This document shows, piece after piece, positions 38,502 to 46,433 of a DNA stretch of 64,000 nucleotides; position 1 is the first letter of the stretch; every line of letters begins with the position of its first letter. Origin of the DNA: Heyndrickxia oleronia (lineage in GTDB: Bacteria; Bacillota; Bacilli; Bacillales; Bacillaceae_C); NCBI RefSeq assembly GCF_017809215.1, contig NZ_CP065424.1:2512001-2576000 (forward strand), given 5' to 3'. The notes below the pieces were generated by a model that saw only the letters and a list, made by a program, of their open reading frames with translations, did no database searches and had not been told where the DNA came from. The translations under genes and the position numbers were made by a program.

Positions 38502-38550
38502 TGGCTTCACCTCATCTATAGTTTAAGATGAGTGATTTTGTTTTATTCAT

Positions 38551-39042
38551 TTACATATCAGTAAATTTGTTTTTTCCTTTACTTAAATGATTCAAATTAA
38601 TTCTAACAAGGAGAAGAACAATATATCCGAGTATACCTCCAATTGTATTTAAAATGATGTCGTCTACATCAAAACCTCCTACATGAAAGACCAATTGAAC
38701 CGTTTCGACTACCACAGTTGAAAAGAAGGAAAGTAGAAATACTTTAAAAAAACCATCCAATTTATTTATCAATAATGGAGCCAAAAAGCCTAGGGGCATA
38801 AAAGCAAGGATATTACCAAATAAATTAGAAAACCAAATTGTAAAATTAAAATGGTCATAGTAATGAATATACATGTGGATGGTTTTAAAAGGAATGATAT
38901 TGTAGGTGCCTTGAGGATCATTCATCCGATACTGACTCAAGAACAATATATTTACCATGTAGCAAAAGTAAATAAAGAAAATAAACCAAAATACAATTTT
39001 CAAACAAATCTTCACCTGTTTTTGATAAATAAATCGAAACAT
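38551..39042 (-). CDS. VanZ family membrane protein
   Basis: 163 residues with about four to five membrane segments and the VanZ-type core NLFGNILAFMPLGFLAPLL (about 72-90) and VVETVQLVFHVGGFDVDDIILNTIGGILGY. The family includes teicoplanin-resistance VanZ, but most members have other, unknown roles. ATG at 39042 with a weak site. No vancomycin cluster is nearby. Confidence 0.88.
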   Translation of the reverse strand: MFRFIYQKQVKICLKIVFWFIFFIYFCYMVNILFLSQYRMNDPQGTYNIIPFKTIHMYIHYYDHFNFTIWFSNLFGNILAFMPLGFLAPLLINKLDGFFKVFLLSFFSTVVVETVQLVFHVGGFDVDDIILNTIGGILGYIVLLLVRINLNHLSKGKNKFTDM

Positions 39043-39255
39043 CTTCTTCCCCCGTAGTAATTATGCACACTGTATCCTTTAACGTGATATATGTCCTATT
39101 ATAGACTAATTTTCTCTATATTTTACTTATTTTTTTAATTACCATAAAATCACATCAAAAATATAAAATTATTTATTCCTGTTAGTTTATGTATCATCCT
39201 TAAATTCACAATCTTCTATGTTGTACATATATTATTGACAAGGAGGTGGTAAAAA

Positions 39256-39441
39256 ATGATTCAATTATTTTTAGCTGCTATTGTTGCTGGCTTTGCTTTA
39301 CTCGGATTAAGTCTTTTAGATGTAGTCACTTCAACATTTGGTACAGTAATTGAATTCATAGGAGCAGGTACTGTTATTCTTTTTGCAATCGTCCTTATTG
39401 TAAAAGCAATTATGGCTTTAGTCGGTAAATTAAATGGTTAA
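39256..39441 (+). CDS. Two-span hydrophobic small protein
   Basis: 61 residues with two hydrophobic segments (about 3-24 and 31-55) and a short KLNG tail. Strong ribosome site AAGGAGGTGGTAAAAA before the ATG at 39256. Very Ala/Val/Leu/Ile-rich. It could be a small stress membrane protein or a bacteriocin-like peptide, but no immunity or export gene is next to it. Family not recognised. Confidence 0.65.
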   Translation: MIQLFLAAIVAGFALLGLSLLDVVTSTFGTVIEFIGAGTVILFAIVLIVKAIMALVGKLNG

Positions 39442-39589
39442 CTAGGTTTACTTATAAATTGTATTCTTTATGGGGGTTGCCCATTTTAATTGGCCTTATT
39501 AATATTTTATTTTTATTTTTTAAAGTGGGAGCAATTGCTTCCGCTTTTTCATTGATATATATTTATCCTGCTTTTCGTGTTGATTCTTT

Positions 39590-39735
39590 TCTTATGAAAG
39601 ACTGCCGACTTTACATCTAAAAAAGTATATGAAGTTTGCAGCTATTTTTTATGTGAGTTAAAGGCGGTTAACGGTCTACAAACAATATATATTCGTTAAA
39701 CCTTTCCTAATAGCACCAATGTTGAATAAAGGAGA
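39590..39735. repeat. Dispersed intergenic repeat copy
   Basis: GAAGTTTGCAGCTATTTT (39631-39648) is the exact inverted match of 40972-40989. TGCCGACTTTACAT (39603) and GCACCAATGTTGAATAAAGG (about 39713) match other copies. No gene seen. Confidence 0.5.
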
Positions 39736-39751
39736 CTAATTAAACCAGAAA

Positions 39752-39773
39752 TATGTAACAAAACTGTTACATA
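39752..39773. promoter_or_regulatory. Perfect inverted repeat upstream of the 39819 gene
   Basis: TATGTAACA (39752-39760) and TGTTACATA (39765-39773) with a 4-base AAAC loop. It lies 46 bases before the start codon of the next gene, so it is a candidate operator or small hairpin. No regulator identified. Confidence 0.35.
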
Positions 39774-39818
39774 GTTTAGTAATTAAATCAGATGCTATAA
39801 AAAAGGAGGTTTTTTCAC

Positions 39819-39980
39819 TTGGTAAATCAAGACTTTGAAAAATTCCACAAACTACAGGAACAACATAAAACCACATATTTAGGAAAAAAAACAGACCAAG
39901 AACAATTAAATCCAGATCCAAGCTATAATAATCAATCAAATACAGATAAAGCAATTGGCTCCACCGGAAGACACCAGTAA
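39819..39980 (+). CDS. Small hydrophilic protein, 53 residues
   Basis: Starts at TTG 39819 after AAAAGGAGGTTTTTTCAC and ends IGSTGRHQ. Rich in Gln, Asn, Lys and His, with no membrane segment. A clean terminator follows at 40038. It may belong to the many small spore or biofilm-linked hydrophilic proteins of Bacillus; not recognised. Confidence 0.6.
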   Translation: MVNQDFEKFHKLQEQHKTTYLGKKTDQEQLNPDPSYNNQSNTDKAIGSTGRHQ

Positions 39981-40037
39981 TTGAAAAAGGAACACATGAA
40001 TTATAAACATCTCATTGTTGCATTTTATAAATTACTT

Positions 40038-40066
40038 GAAGCCTTCATAGATAAGGCTTCTTTCTT
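40038..40066 (+). terminator. Terminator of the 39819 gene
   Basis: A perfect 8-bp stem GAAGCCTT/AAGGCTTC with a 7-base loop and TTTCTTTTT. Confidence 0.85.
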
Positions 40067-40265
40067 TTTCAATTGTTCTTAAAGCACTGAAACTGATCGG
40101 ATTACTTATAAAATATTCAAAAAAAATAAACAGCTAAGTATGCTAAACATTTTGACCATGATTTAAACATGAAAATTTATGATCAACTGGAGGCACCTAC
40201 TAAGTTGTATCAATATATGAATCGAATAGAAAATGTACTCCTGTTATTCATTTCTATTATGGATT

Positions 40266-40440
40266 TTAAGCATAAAAAAATCAGTTCTCATCAGAACCGA
40301 TCTAGTAGTTTCATTATTAAAGGCCGCCTTTGCCGTATGAGTAGTAAGAAAGTTTTAAACCACCACTCCTCAAAGTGGGTGTTTGCAAGAACATTCCTGC
40401 TTGTCATCCATGCCATATAGGCAGAAGCATGTCATTCCAG
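40266..40440 (-). ncRNA. Probable structured small RNA of unknown family
   Basis: On the minus strand the block ends in a perfect terminator (stem ATCGGTTCT/AGAACTGAT with a GATG loop, then TTTTTTT at about 40274-40300). Upstream are three further stem-loops: TGCCTATATGGCA; GCAGGAATGTTCTTGC; and CACCCACTTTGAGGAGTGGTG. The 5' AGAACTG can also pair with the terminator arm. There is no convincing protein: the longest minus-strand ORFs are about 21 codons with poor ribosome sites. GC content is higher than in flanking DNA. The family is not recognised; a candidate -10 TATATT lies near 40448. Confidence 0.55.
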
Positions 40441-40621
40441 TTCTAATATAAAACTCCCTTTTACAGCTTAAAGGTTAAAACTTTATTATCAATACGAACA
40501 ATGCAGCTTGTAATCATTATATTACTATATTGAAGAGGAAAAATCAATAGGTAACAATGCCTAAGATTGTTTCATTCTTTTCACTAATACTAATTATATA
40601 TAATAACCAAGAAAGATCCTC

Positions 40622-40828
40622 CTAAAAATAATCAATTCCATTTTCATATTCGTTAATTTCACCATTTGCCTTGTCCCAACCGAGTAGGTATGATGAATGT
40701 TCATCGCCATCATTTTGAATAATCACTTCTAAAAGTGTCCATCCCTTATCCAAATATTGATTGACAATTTGTCGATCGGTTACTCGTTCAAGTTTAATGA
40801 TTTGATGCTCATCTTTGTTTTTTTCCAA
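40622..40828 (-). CDS. Small acidic hypothetical protein
   Basis: 68 residues from the TTG at 40828, which follows AGAGGTGGATACAC. It is acidic and polar, with a VNQYLDKGWTLLEVII core and a C-terminus SSYLLGWDKANGEINEYENGIDYF. No membrane segment. Family not recognised. The gene points away from the permease genes. Confidence 0.7.
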   Translation of the reverse strand: MEKNKDEHQIIKLERVTDRQIVNQYLDKGWTLLEVIIQNDGDEHSSYLLGWDKANGEINEYENGIDYF

Positions 40829-40954
40829 GTGTATCCACCTCTTTTTTACTTCATATTATTTACCATTATTCAAATAATATGGCTATTTTCTCAAACAATC
40901 ATGCTATTTAGGTAGTGTAAAAAAGAATAAAAATAAGTTGAAGAACGACAAGTC

Positions 40955-41065
40955 TCCACATTTTACTAAAGAAAATAGCTGCAAACTTCGTAAGAACGTT
41001 CTTTCCCCTTTATTAAGGTGAAAGCTGGTAGTAAGGCTTTTACAAATGCAACAAACTATGAAAAA
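40955..41065. repeat. Dispersed intergenic repeat copy, best preserved
   Basis: Carries AAAATAGCTGCAAACTTC (40972-40989, inverted match of 39631-39648), 41023-41044 (18 of 22 bases identical to 3494-3515) and GCAACAAACTAT (41048-41059, exact match of 16449-16460). No gene seen. Confidence 0.55.
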
Positions 41066-41086
41066 CAGTTAATGATATTGGCCTTA

Positions 41087-42010
41087 TTAGATCCATCTAC
41101 TTCTTTTATATTGCTTATCGAAGAATTTCTTTAATCCGATAGCGAGAAGTTGAAAACTTATGGTGGCATATAATAAAAAGAGTAATGGGATAAACAGGAC
41201 AAACTGGTCTCTCCAGATAAAATCTCTTGCTTGTCCAACTAATCCAGCCCATTCTTTCGTAATTGAATGATAGAGAACCGGGTCAAACTCAACTTGTGTA
41301 CCACCTATAAAAACATTAAACAGAGCTAATTGCCCCATTATTGTTATAGCAGTAACAATTTCAAGGACAAACAAGATAACTATATCCTCTTTAATATGTG
41401 GAATGATATGATTTTTTATTATTTTCCACTTTGACGAACCCGTGGTTATAGCAGATTCTACAAAAGAAGCCTGATATACTTGTCTTGTTTTTTCACGTAT
41501 GGTACCAGCTACTGTTGGAAAACCGATCAATGATGCTACAATGACAAAAATTAAAATTAAAAGGATGGGCTTAATGTTGTAGTAAAATGATATTGGCCAT
41601 AAAATAAAAAAAATGATTAAAAATGAAGGTACATATGATAATGAATTTTCTACAGCTTGCCAAGTATTGATTTTCTTTTTCGAAATTCCAGTCCATAAGC
41701 CAATACACAAACCAAGCAATAATCTTAGAATAGCAATACCCATTGCTGTAAACACTGTGTATTTCGCTCCATATAATAAAAGTGTCAGTATATCATAACC
41801 CCATTTGTCAGTACCTAATGGAAACTCTTTATATGTAAACGGATGTAAAGGTGGAAAAGCCATTTCTTTTTTTCCATATTGATAGATGGTAATGGAATCA
41901 GTTAAACGATGTGGAGCCAATGCGGGACCGAAAATAGCGATTAATAGCAAGAAAACTACCATAATGCTACTAATAAGTAGATAGAAATTCCATTTTCTTT
42001 TATCACTCAT
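41087..42010 (-). CDS. Oligopeptide/dipeptide-type ABC permease, DppC/OppC-like
   Basis: 307 residues, about six membrane segments. The coupling loop TRQVYQASFVESAITTGSSKWKIIKNHIIPHIKED fits the EAA motif of BPD permeases, although the A-G core is weak (SAITTGSS). No ATPase or binding protein gene is adjacent. ATG at 42010, overlapping the preceding permease gene by 8 bases. The pair must borrow subunits from elsewhere or be a remnant. Confidence 0.82.
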   Translation of the reverse strand: MSDKRKWNFYLLISSIMVVFLLLIAIFGPALAPHRLTDSITIYQYGKKEMAFPPLHPFTYKEFPLGTDKWGYDILTLLLYGAKYTVFTAMGIAILRLLLGLCIGLWTGISKKKINTWQAVENSLSYVPSFLIIFFILWPISFYYNIKPILLILIFVIVASLIGFPTVAGTIREKTRQVYQASFVESAITTGSSKWKIIKNHIIPHIKEDIVILFVLEIVTAITIMGQLALFNVFIGGTQVEFDPVLYHSITKEWAGLVGQARDFIWRDQFVLFIPLLFLLYATISFQLLAIGLKKFFDKQYKRSRWI

Positions 42011-42887
42011 GTATAATCACCTTCTCAATTAAAATGAAAAAGATTTTAATAGAAAGATAGCAAATTGCAGCAATCGCAAACAAAATGAGAAGTGAAAAAA
42101 CTACTTTTTGAAATTCGTAATCAGAAAAAATAAAAATCGTCAAACCTCTAATATTAAATAAATACTCAATAATAAACAAATTTCCAATCGTGAGGGAAAT
42201 AGCCTTTTTTATATCCCCAGTAAGATAAGGAATTAAATTTTTTAATACATGGCGACTATTTATATACGGGCGACTTAATCCCTTCCCTACAGCTGTTCGG
42301 ATATATTCAGCGCTTATAATTTCCTCATACTTTGAATTAGTCATTTTAAATAAATAAAAGGAAGGCATTAAACAAAGAATGATAAGTGGAAATGTCAAAT
42401 TTACTGTATCAGCTAATGGTGATAATGTGATTAAACGAATGTTTGTCATTTGATAAAACTTTATAGCTAGAGTAATTGATAAAATGATGATAATAAAATC
42501 AGGAATGATAGATAAAGCATTGATCATCCATCTGAAAAAATAGGTGATTTTCCAATGGTGTAAAAAAACACCAAAGGTAATTGAAAAGATAAGTGAAACC
42601 AACATACTTAAAAATAATAATAAACTTGAGTTTTTTGTATATGATTGAATATCTTCTAGTACAGGATGTGGAACTCCATTAATATAATATGTACCTAATG
42701 TCCCTTCTTTAATTGAATGAAAAAAGCTTTGAATATTATAAATGATCGCCTCTGGATGCAATTGAACAAGATGTTTACCATTTAATTCCTTTAATCCAAA
42801 CATCGATGGTACAGCAGCAATAATAAAAATGATAATTACTATTAATAAGATTTGGAAGACACTTTTTAGCAAACGAGTCACCTTCAA
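42003..42887 (-). CDS. Oligopeptide/dipeptide-type ABC permease, DppB/OppB-like
   Basis: 294 residues with an N-terminal membrane segment, a large external loop and about five more segments; the C-terminal SKYEEIISAEYIRTAVGKGLSRPYINSRHVLKNLIPYL is the DppB-type EAA loop, with good A-G spacing. ATG at 42887. It is translationally coupled to the second permease. Substrate unknown. Confidence 0.82.
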   Translation of the reverse strand: MKVTRLLKSVFQILLIVIIIFIIAAVPSMFGLKELNGKHLVQLHPEAIIYNIQSFFHSIKEGTLGTYYINGVPHPVLEDIQSYTKNSSLLLFLSMLVSLIFSITFGVFLHHWKITYFFRWMINALSIIPDFIIIILSITLAIKFYQMTNIRLITLSPLADTVNLTFPLIILCLMPSFYLFKMTNSKYEEIISAEYIRTAVGKGLSRPYINSRHVLKNLIPYLTGDIKKAISLTIGNLFIIEYLFNIRGLTIFIFSDYEFQKVVFSLLILFAIAAICYLSIKIFFILIEKVIIHE

Positions 42888-42997
42888 TTCCTAAATTATA
42901 ACGATATGCGTAAAATTTTATCAAATTTATCCGAATTTTTGAACTGTTATTAAAAATTTATACACTATGTCAGATACAACTCCTATCAATCAAAAAT

Positions 42998-43025
42998 AAA
43001 AGGCAAAGCTATATACTTTGCCTTT
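42998..43025 (-). terminator. Terminator of the DUF3892 gene
   Basis: A 10-bp stem AAAGGCAAAG/CTTTGCCTTT, followed by TTTTATTTTTG on the minus strand. Confidence 0.85.
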
Positions 43026-43032
43026 ATAAAAT

Positions 43033-43365
43033 TTAAAATTGTGGGAGTTCATCCAAATTATTTTCTTTAATTCCATCAGGTTCACTTCTTAAAATGTCTC
43101 GTCCGTATTTATGAAACACATCGACATGAGCCAGTTTGCCTGCTTTTGCTTCCTCTAATGCAGTCACATAATCTAATTCCCTACCTTGCTTTGTTTTAAT
43201 AGCTATAATATCTCCATCATCATTTTTTCTAACTGCGATAATTTCTTCTTTTCCATCGTTTTGATATCGATTTTCGTTTTCGAGTATAGAATTTTCAGTA
43301 CCTTGCTGTTTATATTGCTCATAGATTTCCTCAAAATTCTTTGAACTAATTTTACACACCTCCAA
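43033..43365 (-). CDS. DUF3892 domain protein
   Basis: Up to 110 residues; the C-terminal DUF3892 repeat (EEIIAVRKNDDGDIIAIKTKQGRELDYVTALEEAKAGKLAHVDVF..LRSEPDGIKENNLDELPQF, about 40-110) is clear. Acidic, soluble. The GGAGGT ribosome site lies inside the frame, after the TTG at 43365, and fits best an ATT codon at residue 6, so the true start is uncertain. Function unknown; the family is common in Bacillus. Confidence 0.75.
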   Translation of the reverse strand: MEVCKISSKNFEEIYEQYKQQGTENSILENENRYQNDGKEEIIAVRKNDDGDIIAIKTKQGRELDYVTALEEAKAGKLAHVDVFHKYGRDILRSEPDGIKENNLDELPQF

Positions 43366-43531
43366 TCCTGTAGTATAAGCAAATATTCATTAAATATGTT
43401 TATTAGTGGTAGATACAGACTTTATTCACATCCAGAAAACCCTACTTTTGTCATGATGTACATCTGGTGTTGAATTAATTAAAATAGACATTGGGGCGAA
43501 AATTATCCTCTAACGTACAATGACTTATCCA

Positions 43532-43560
43532 TTGTAGAAAGGGTTGTCTTTGTATATAAT
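43532..43560 (+). promoter_or_regulatory. Promoter of the antisense RNA of type I module 1
   Basis: -35 TTGTAG (43532-43537) and -10 TATAAT (43555-43560) at 17 bases spacing. It drives plus-strand transcription into the 3' end of the convergent toxin mRNA. Confidence 0.6.
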
Positions 43561-43566
43561 AAAGAA

Positions 43567-43665
43567 AGATAAAAAAGAACACTGGTAATATACCAATGTT
43601 CTCCTACACAGTATGACTGCCTGATGTGCAGTGGCACTTAGTACTAAGGAAATCTCTTTTTAACC
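43567..43665 (+). ncRNA. Putative antisense antitoxin RNA, module 1
   Basis: Expected start near 43567. The transcript covers the toxin mRNA terminator (43576-43602) and a conserved hairpin GACTGC..GCAGT (about 43616) that recurs in module 2, then reaches TCTCTTTTTAA at about 43650. The 3'-3' overlap with the toxin mRNA is as in TxpA/RatA. End not certain. Confidence 0.5.
43576..43602 (-). terminator. Terminator of the module 1 toxin mRNA
   Basis: AGAACATTGGTA pairs with TACCAGTGTTCT on the minus strand (one wobble), followed by TTTTTTATC. Confidence 0.8.
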
Positions 43666-43693
43666 TACCCTTTCCATGGCCTGGCAGGGTGGG

Positions 43694-43792
43694 TTATTTC
43701 TTTTTTGTAAGAGAAATAACAACTGTAATCACGGTAACGATTAATGACCCAAACATCATCATTAGCGATAAGGCCTCGTAAAATGTGATCAT
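43694..43792 (-). CDS. TxpA-like holin-type toxin peptide, module 1
   Basis: 32 residues, MITFYEALSLMMMFGSL.., with one hydrophobic segment and a KKK tail. The YEALSLMM start is the signature of TxpA/BsrG-like membrane toxins (putative holin-like toxin family). ATG at 43792 after AAAGGAGGGTCACTG. The mRNA has an extended -10 TGCTATAAT (43857-43865 region). Its 5' GCAGGGTGGG can pair with the CCCACCCTGC just after the stop (43684-43693 and 43830-43839), so translation can be masked, as known for type I toxins. Confidence 0.78.
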   Translation of the reverse strand: MITFYEALSLMMMFGSLIVTVITVVISLTKKK

Positions 43793-43993
43793 CAGTGACC
43801 CTCCTTTCAAGATTAAGGAGTAACCACTGCCCACCCTGCTATACTGTGTTATCGTTATTATAGCACAAGCTTTTTAACTCTTTTGAAAATTTTTACAAAA
43901 TTAATTCAATATACCTACCACTTTTTTTAAATGTATGATGAATGGTCTACAGTCATCATTACTTGACATAATACTATTATACTTAACTAAAAG

Positions 43994-44033
43994 GAAAGCC
44001 GTTCAAACAATGATTGTCGCTTGAACGGCTTTC
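43994..44033 (-). terminator. Terminator of mnmH
   Basis: A perfect 13-bp stem GAAAGCCGTTCAA/TTGAACGGCTTTC just past the mnmH stop. Confidence 0.9.
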
Positions 44034-44042
44034 TTTTATTAG

Positions 44043-45080
44043 TTATTTTATTTTGACACTTAATCGTTCACGAATCACTTGTATAGCTTGATCCACATTC
44101 TTCACTTTTATAGTCATCTTACGATCATCCGGATATAAATTTGCAGTATGGTTGTATAATGGATCATAGTAATAAACCAAAAGTAATTCTACAGCTGAAG
44201 CAAACTCCCCTTTTATTAAATCTGACTCAATTTGCGCAGCGATTGGTGTGTGAATTCGCCTTTTAATCCTTGAAAATGCATCTAAGCATTCCTTTTGATG
44301 AATCCATGGCTCATAATCATCTAAAATGTGACGAACCCTCTCTTCAATTGGCATTTCAATAAATAATTGTAATCCATTTTCCTTTTTTTTCATTAATACA
44401 TCAGGTAGCATGATTTTTCCAATTCTTTTACTTTCACCCTCGAAAAGAATAAATGGAGATTCCTGCAAAGGCAGTAGGGTTTGGATGAACTGGGAGTCAA
44501 ATGATTTTTGATTATTTGCATGCAGACCAATTTGTCCAAATATGGACCCGCGATGATTGGCCATTCCTTCTAAATCCAATACTGGATAACCTTCTTTTTG
44601 TAATTGACGTAAAATCTTTGTTTTCCCTGACCCAGTATACCCATTTAGTACATAAGCTTCAGGCTTTATTTCAAGCGTATTTAATATTTCTACTACCCAA
44701 TTTCTGTAAGCACGGTATCCACCACTTAAACGAAAAACTTTGATTCCCATTAGAGACAGAACTGTAGCTGATGTTTTGCTTCGCATTCCACCACGCCAAC
44801 AAAATACAGCTTTCTTGCCTTCATATCCTGAGAATTCTTTTACAAAGCTAGGTAGTTTAGCTGAGACGATTTCAAGTCCTCGTTCTTTTGCAGCCTCGGG
44901 GCTGACTTGTTTATAAATAGTCCCAATCTCAGCTCTTTCTTCATCATTAAAAAAAGGTATATTTATACTCCCTGGTATAGTTGCTTCCTTATACTCAGAA
45001 GGGGATCGAACATCAACTAGTGTGACTTCATTATTCTTTTTTAATTTTAATAATTCATTTACTGTTATATCATGGAACAC
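44043..45080 (-). CDS. mnmH: tRNA 2-selenouridine synthase
   Basis: Converts 2-thiouridine at the wobble position of certain tRNAs to 2-selenouridine through a geranylated intermediate, using selenophosphate. 345 residues: rhodanese domain (about 1-130) with catalytic Cys in AVFCWRGGMRS, then a P-loop in VLNGYTGSGKTKIL (about 145-158). It is 106 bases downstream of selD on the same strand. ATG at 45080 after AGAAAGGTGGAAACATTG. Confidence 0.95.
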   Translation of the reverse strand: MFHDITVNELLKLKKNNEVTLVDVRSPSEYKEATIPGSINIPFFNDEERAEIGTIYKQVSPEAAKERGLEIVSAKLPSFVKEFSGYEGKKAVFCWRGGMRSKTSATVLSLMGIKVFRLSGGYRAYRNWVVEILNTLEIKPEAYVLNGYTGSGKTKILRQLQKEGYPVLDLEGMANHRGSIFGQIGLHANNQKSFDSQFIQTLLPLQESPFILFEGESKRIGKIMLPDVLMKKKENGLQLFIEMPIEERVRHILDDYEPWIHQKECLDAFSRIKRRIHTPIAAQIESDLIKGEFASAVELLLVYYYDPLYNHTANLYPDDRKMTIKVKNVDQAIQVIRERLSVKIK

Positions 45081-45186
45081 AATGTTTCCACCTTTCTAGG
45101 GTTTAGCTATGTGAAAAAGGAGTTGTCTATTAAGGATCAAGAACCCTTTTACTTTTTAAACAACCCCCAATACATTTCAATTAAAA

Positions 45187-46236
45187 TTATAATACCGTAA
45201 TCTTTCCAGGATGTTCTTCAGTAACTTCACCGATTATTGCTGCTTCCACTCCAGCATTTTTTAAATCAGATAGTAAATGTTCAGCTTCATCACTAGAAAG
45301 GGAGATCAATAACCCTCCAGATGTAACAGCATCACATAAAATCCATTGGTCAATTTGATCCATTGTTTCAGGGAAGGTTACATCCGCTTTGACATGATCA
45401 TAATTATTTTTAGTTCCACCAGGTACGGCACCTGCTTCTGCTAATTCTCTTACACGTGGTAATGTAGGTACATCATTTTTATAAATTCGAATACCTGTAT
45501 TGCTTCCTTTTGCCATTTCAGTTGTGTGTCCAAGCAGACCAAATCCGGTTACATCTGTACAAGCATGTACATCATATGCTTGCATCGTTTCCGCAGCCGT
45601 TTTATTTAATGTACTCATCACATTAGTTACACGATCAATTTCATCACCAGATAATAAATCTCTTTTTAAAGAAGTAGTCATAATTCCAACACCGATAGGT
45701 TTCGTTAAAACAAGCTTGTCCCCTGGTTTTGCTCCTGCATTTGTGCGTACTTTCTTTGGATTAATGGTTCCAGTAACAGCGAGTCCAAACTTTGGCTCCT
45801 GATCATCGATGGAATGCCCTCCCACTAATGTAACTCCCGCTTCTTTTAATTTATCTCCAGCACCACGTAAAATATCAGATAAAATTTGTTTATCTAATGT
45901 GTGAATTGGAAATGCAACAATATTTAATGCAGTTAAAGGTGTTCCTCCCATCGCATAAATATCACTAATCGCATTCGCAGCCGCAACTTGGCCAAAAGAA
46001 TAAGGATCATCTACAATTGGGGTGAAAAAGTCGACAGTTTGTACGATTGCTAAGTCATCTGTTAAACGATAGACACCTGCATCATCACTAGTATCTAAGC
46101 CAACTAATAGATCTGGATTTGGCGTACTTTGCGGCAAGGTCCGAATCACTTGTGCCAAATCAGCAGGGCCAATTTTACAGCCACAGCCTCCCTTCGTCGT
46201 TAATGATGTTAGTTTTACTTGACTTGAATTTGTCAT
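45187..46236 (-). CDS. selD: Selenide, water dikinase (selenophosphate synthetase)
   Basis: Makes selenophosphate from selenide and ATP. About 349 residues; the ATP/catalytic motif GGCGCK has Cys18 and Cys20 and is not a selenocysteine form. ATG at 46236 fits AAAGG; the frame opens ten codons earlier. No selA, selB or selC is in the window, so the visible use of selenium is tRNA modification through mnmH. It is divergent from a permease gene. Confidence 0.95.
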   Translation of the reverse strand: MTNSSQVKLTSLTTKGGCGCKIGPADLAQVIRTLPQSTPNPDLLVGLDTSDDAGVYRLTDDLAIVQTVDFFTPIVDDPYSFGQVAAANAISDIYAMGGTPLTALNIVAFPIHTLDKQILSDILRGAGDKLKEAGVTLVGGHSIDDQEPKFGLAVTGTINPKKVRTNAGAKPGDKLVLTKPIGVGIMTTSLKRDLLSGDEIDRVTNVMSTLNKTAAETMQAYDVHACTDVTGFGLLGHTTEMAKGSNTGIRIYKNDVPTLPRVRELAEAGAVPGGTKNNYDHVKADVTFPETMDQIDQWILCDAVTSGGLLISLSSDEAEHLLSDLKNAGVEAAIIGEVTEEHPGKITVL

Positions 46237-46433
46237 TTTGACAACAACCTTTCTTTTACGATTCATCTATTCATATTATAGAACAACATGTCAATACTTG
46301 CATAATGAAGGGATTAATAAATTTACTATGTATCCAAGGAAAATTCATTAATTTAGGTATCTCCCTTATTATTATGATATAATATTATGTCTTTAAAATT
46401 TACCATTCTACTTTTCACAGGAGGCTTCACCCT

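Noticed and set aside
39256..39441. Leaderless bacteriocin
   Set aside because: Size and hydrophobicity fit, but there is no immunity, transporter or related gene next to it, so it is kept as an unknown small protein.
39455..39620. Hydrophobic plus-strand frame after the 61-residue gene
   Set aside because: It looks membrane-like but has no start with a ribosome site and runs into a repeat copy; possibly a decayed gene, not callable.
40169..40420. Plus-strand ORF of 83 residues
   Set aside because: No ribosome site, no family-like composition, and it runs antisense through the structured RNA candidate with its terminator on the other strand.
45115..45172. Terminator between selD and mnmH
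   Set aside because: Only short, mismatched pairing (GTTGT/ACAAC); not convincing, so the two genes may be co-transcribed.
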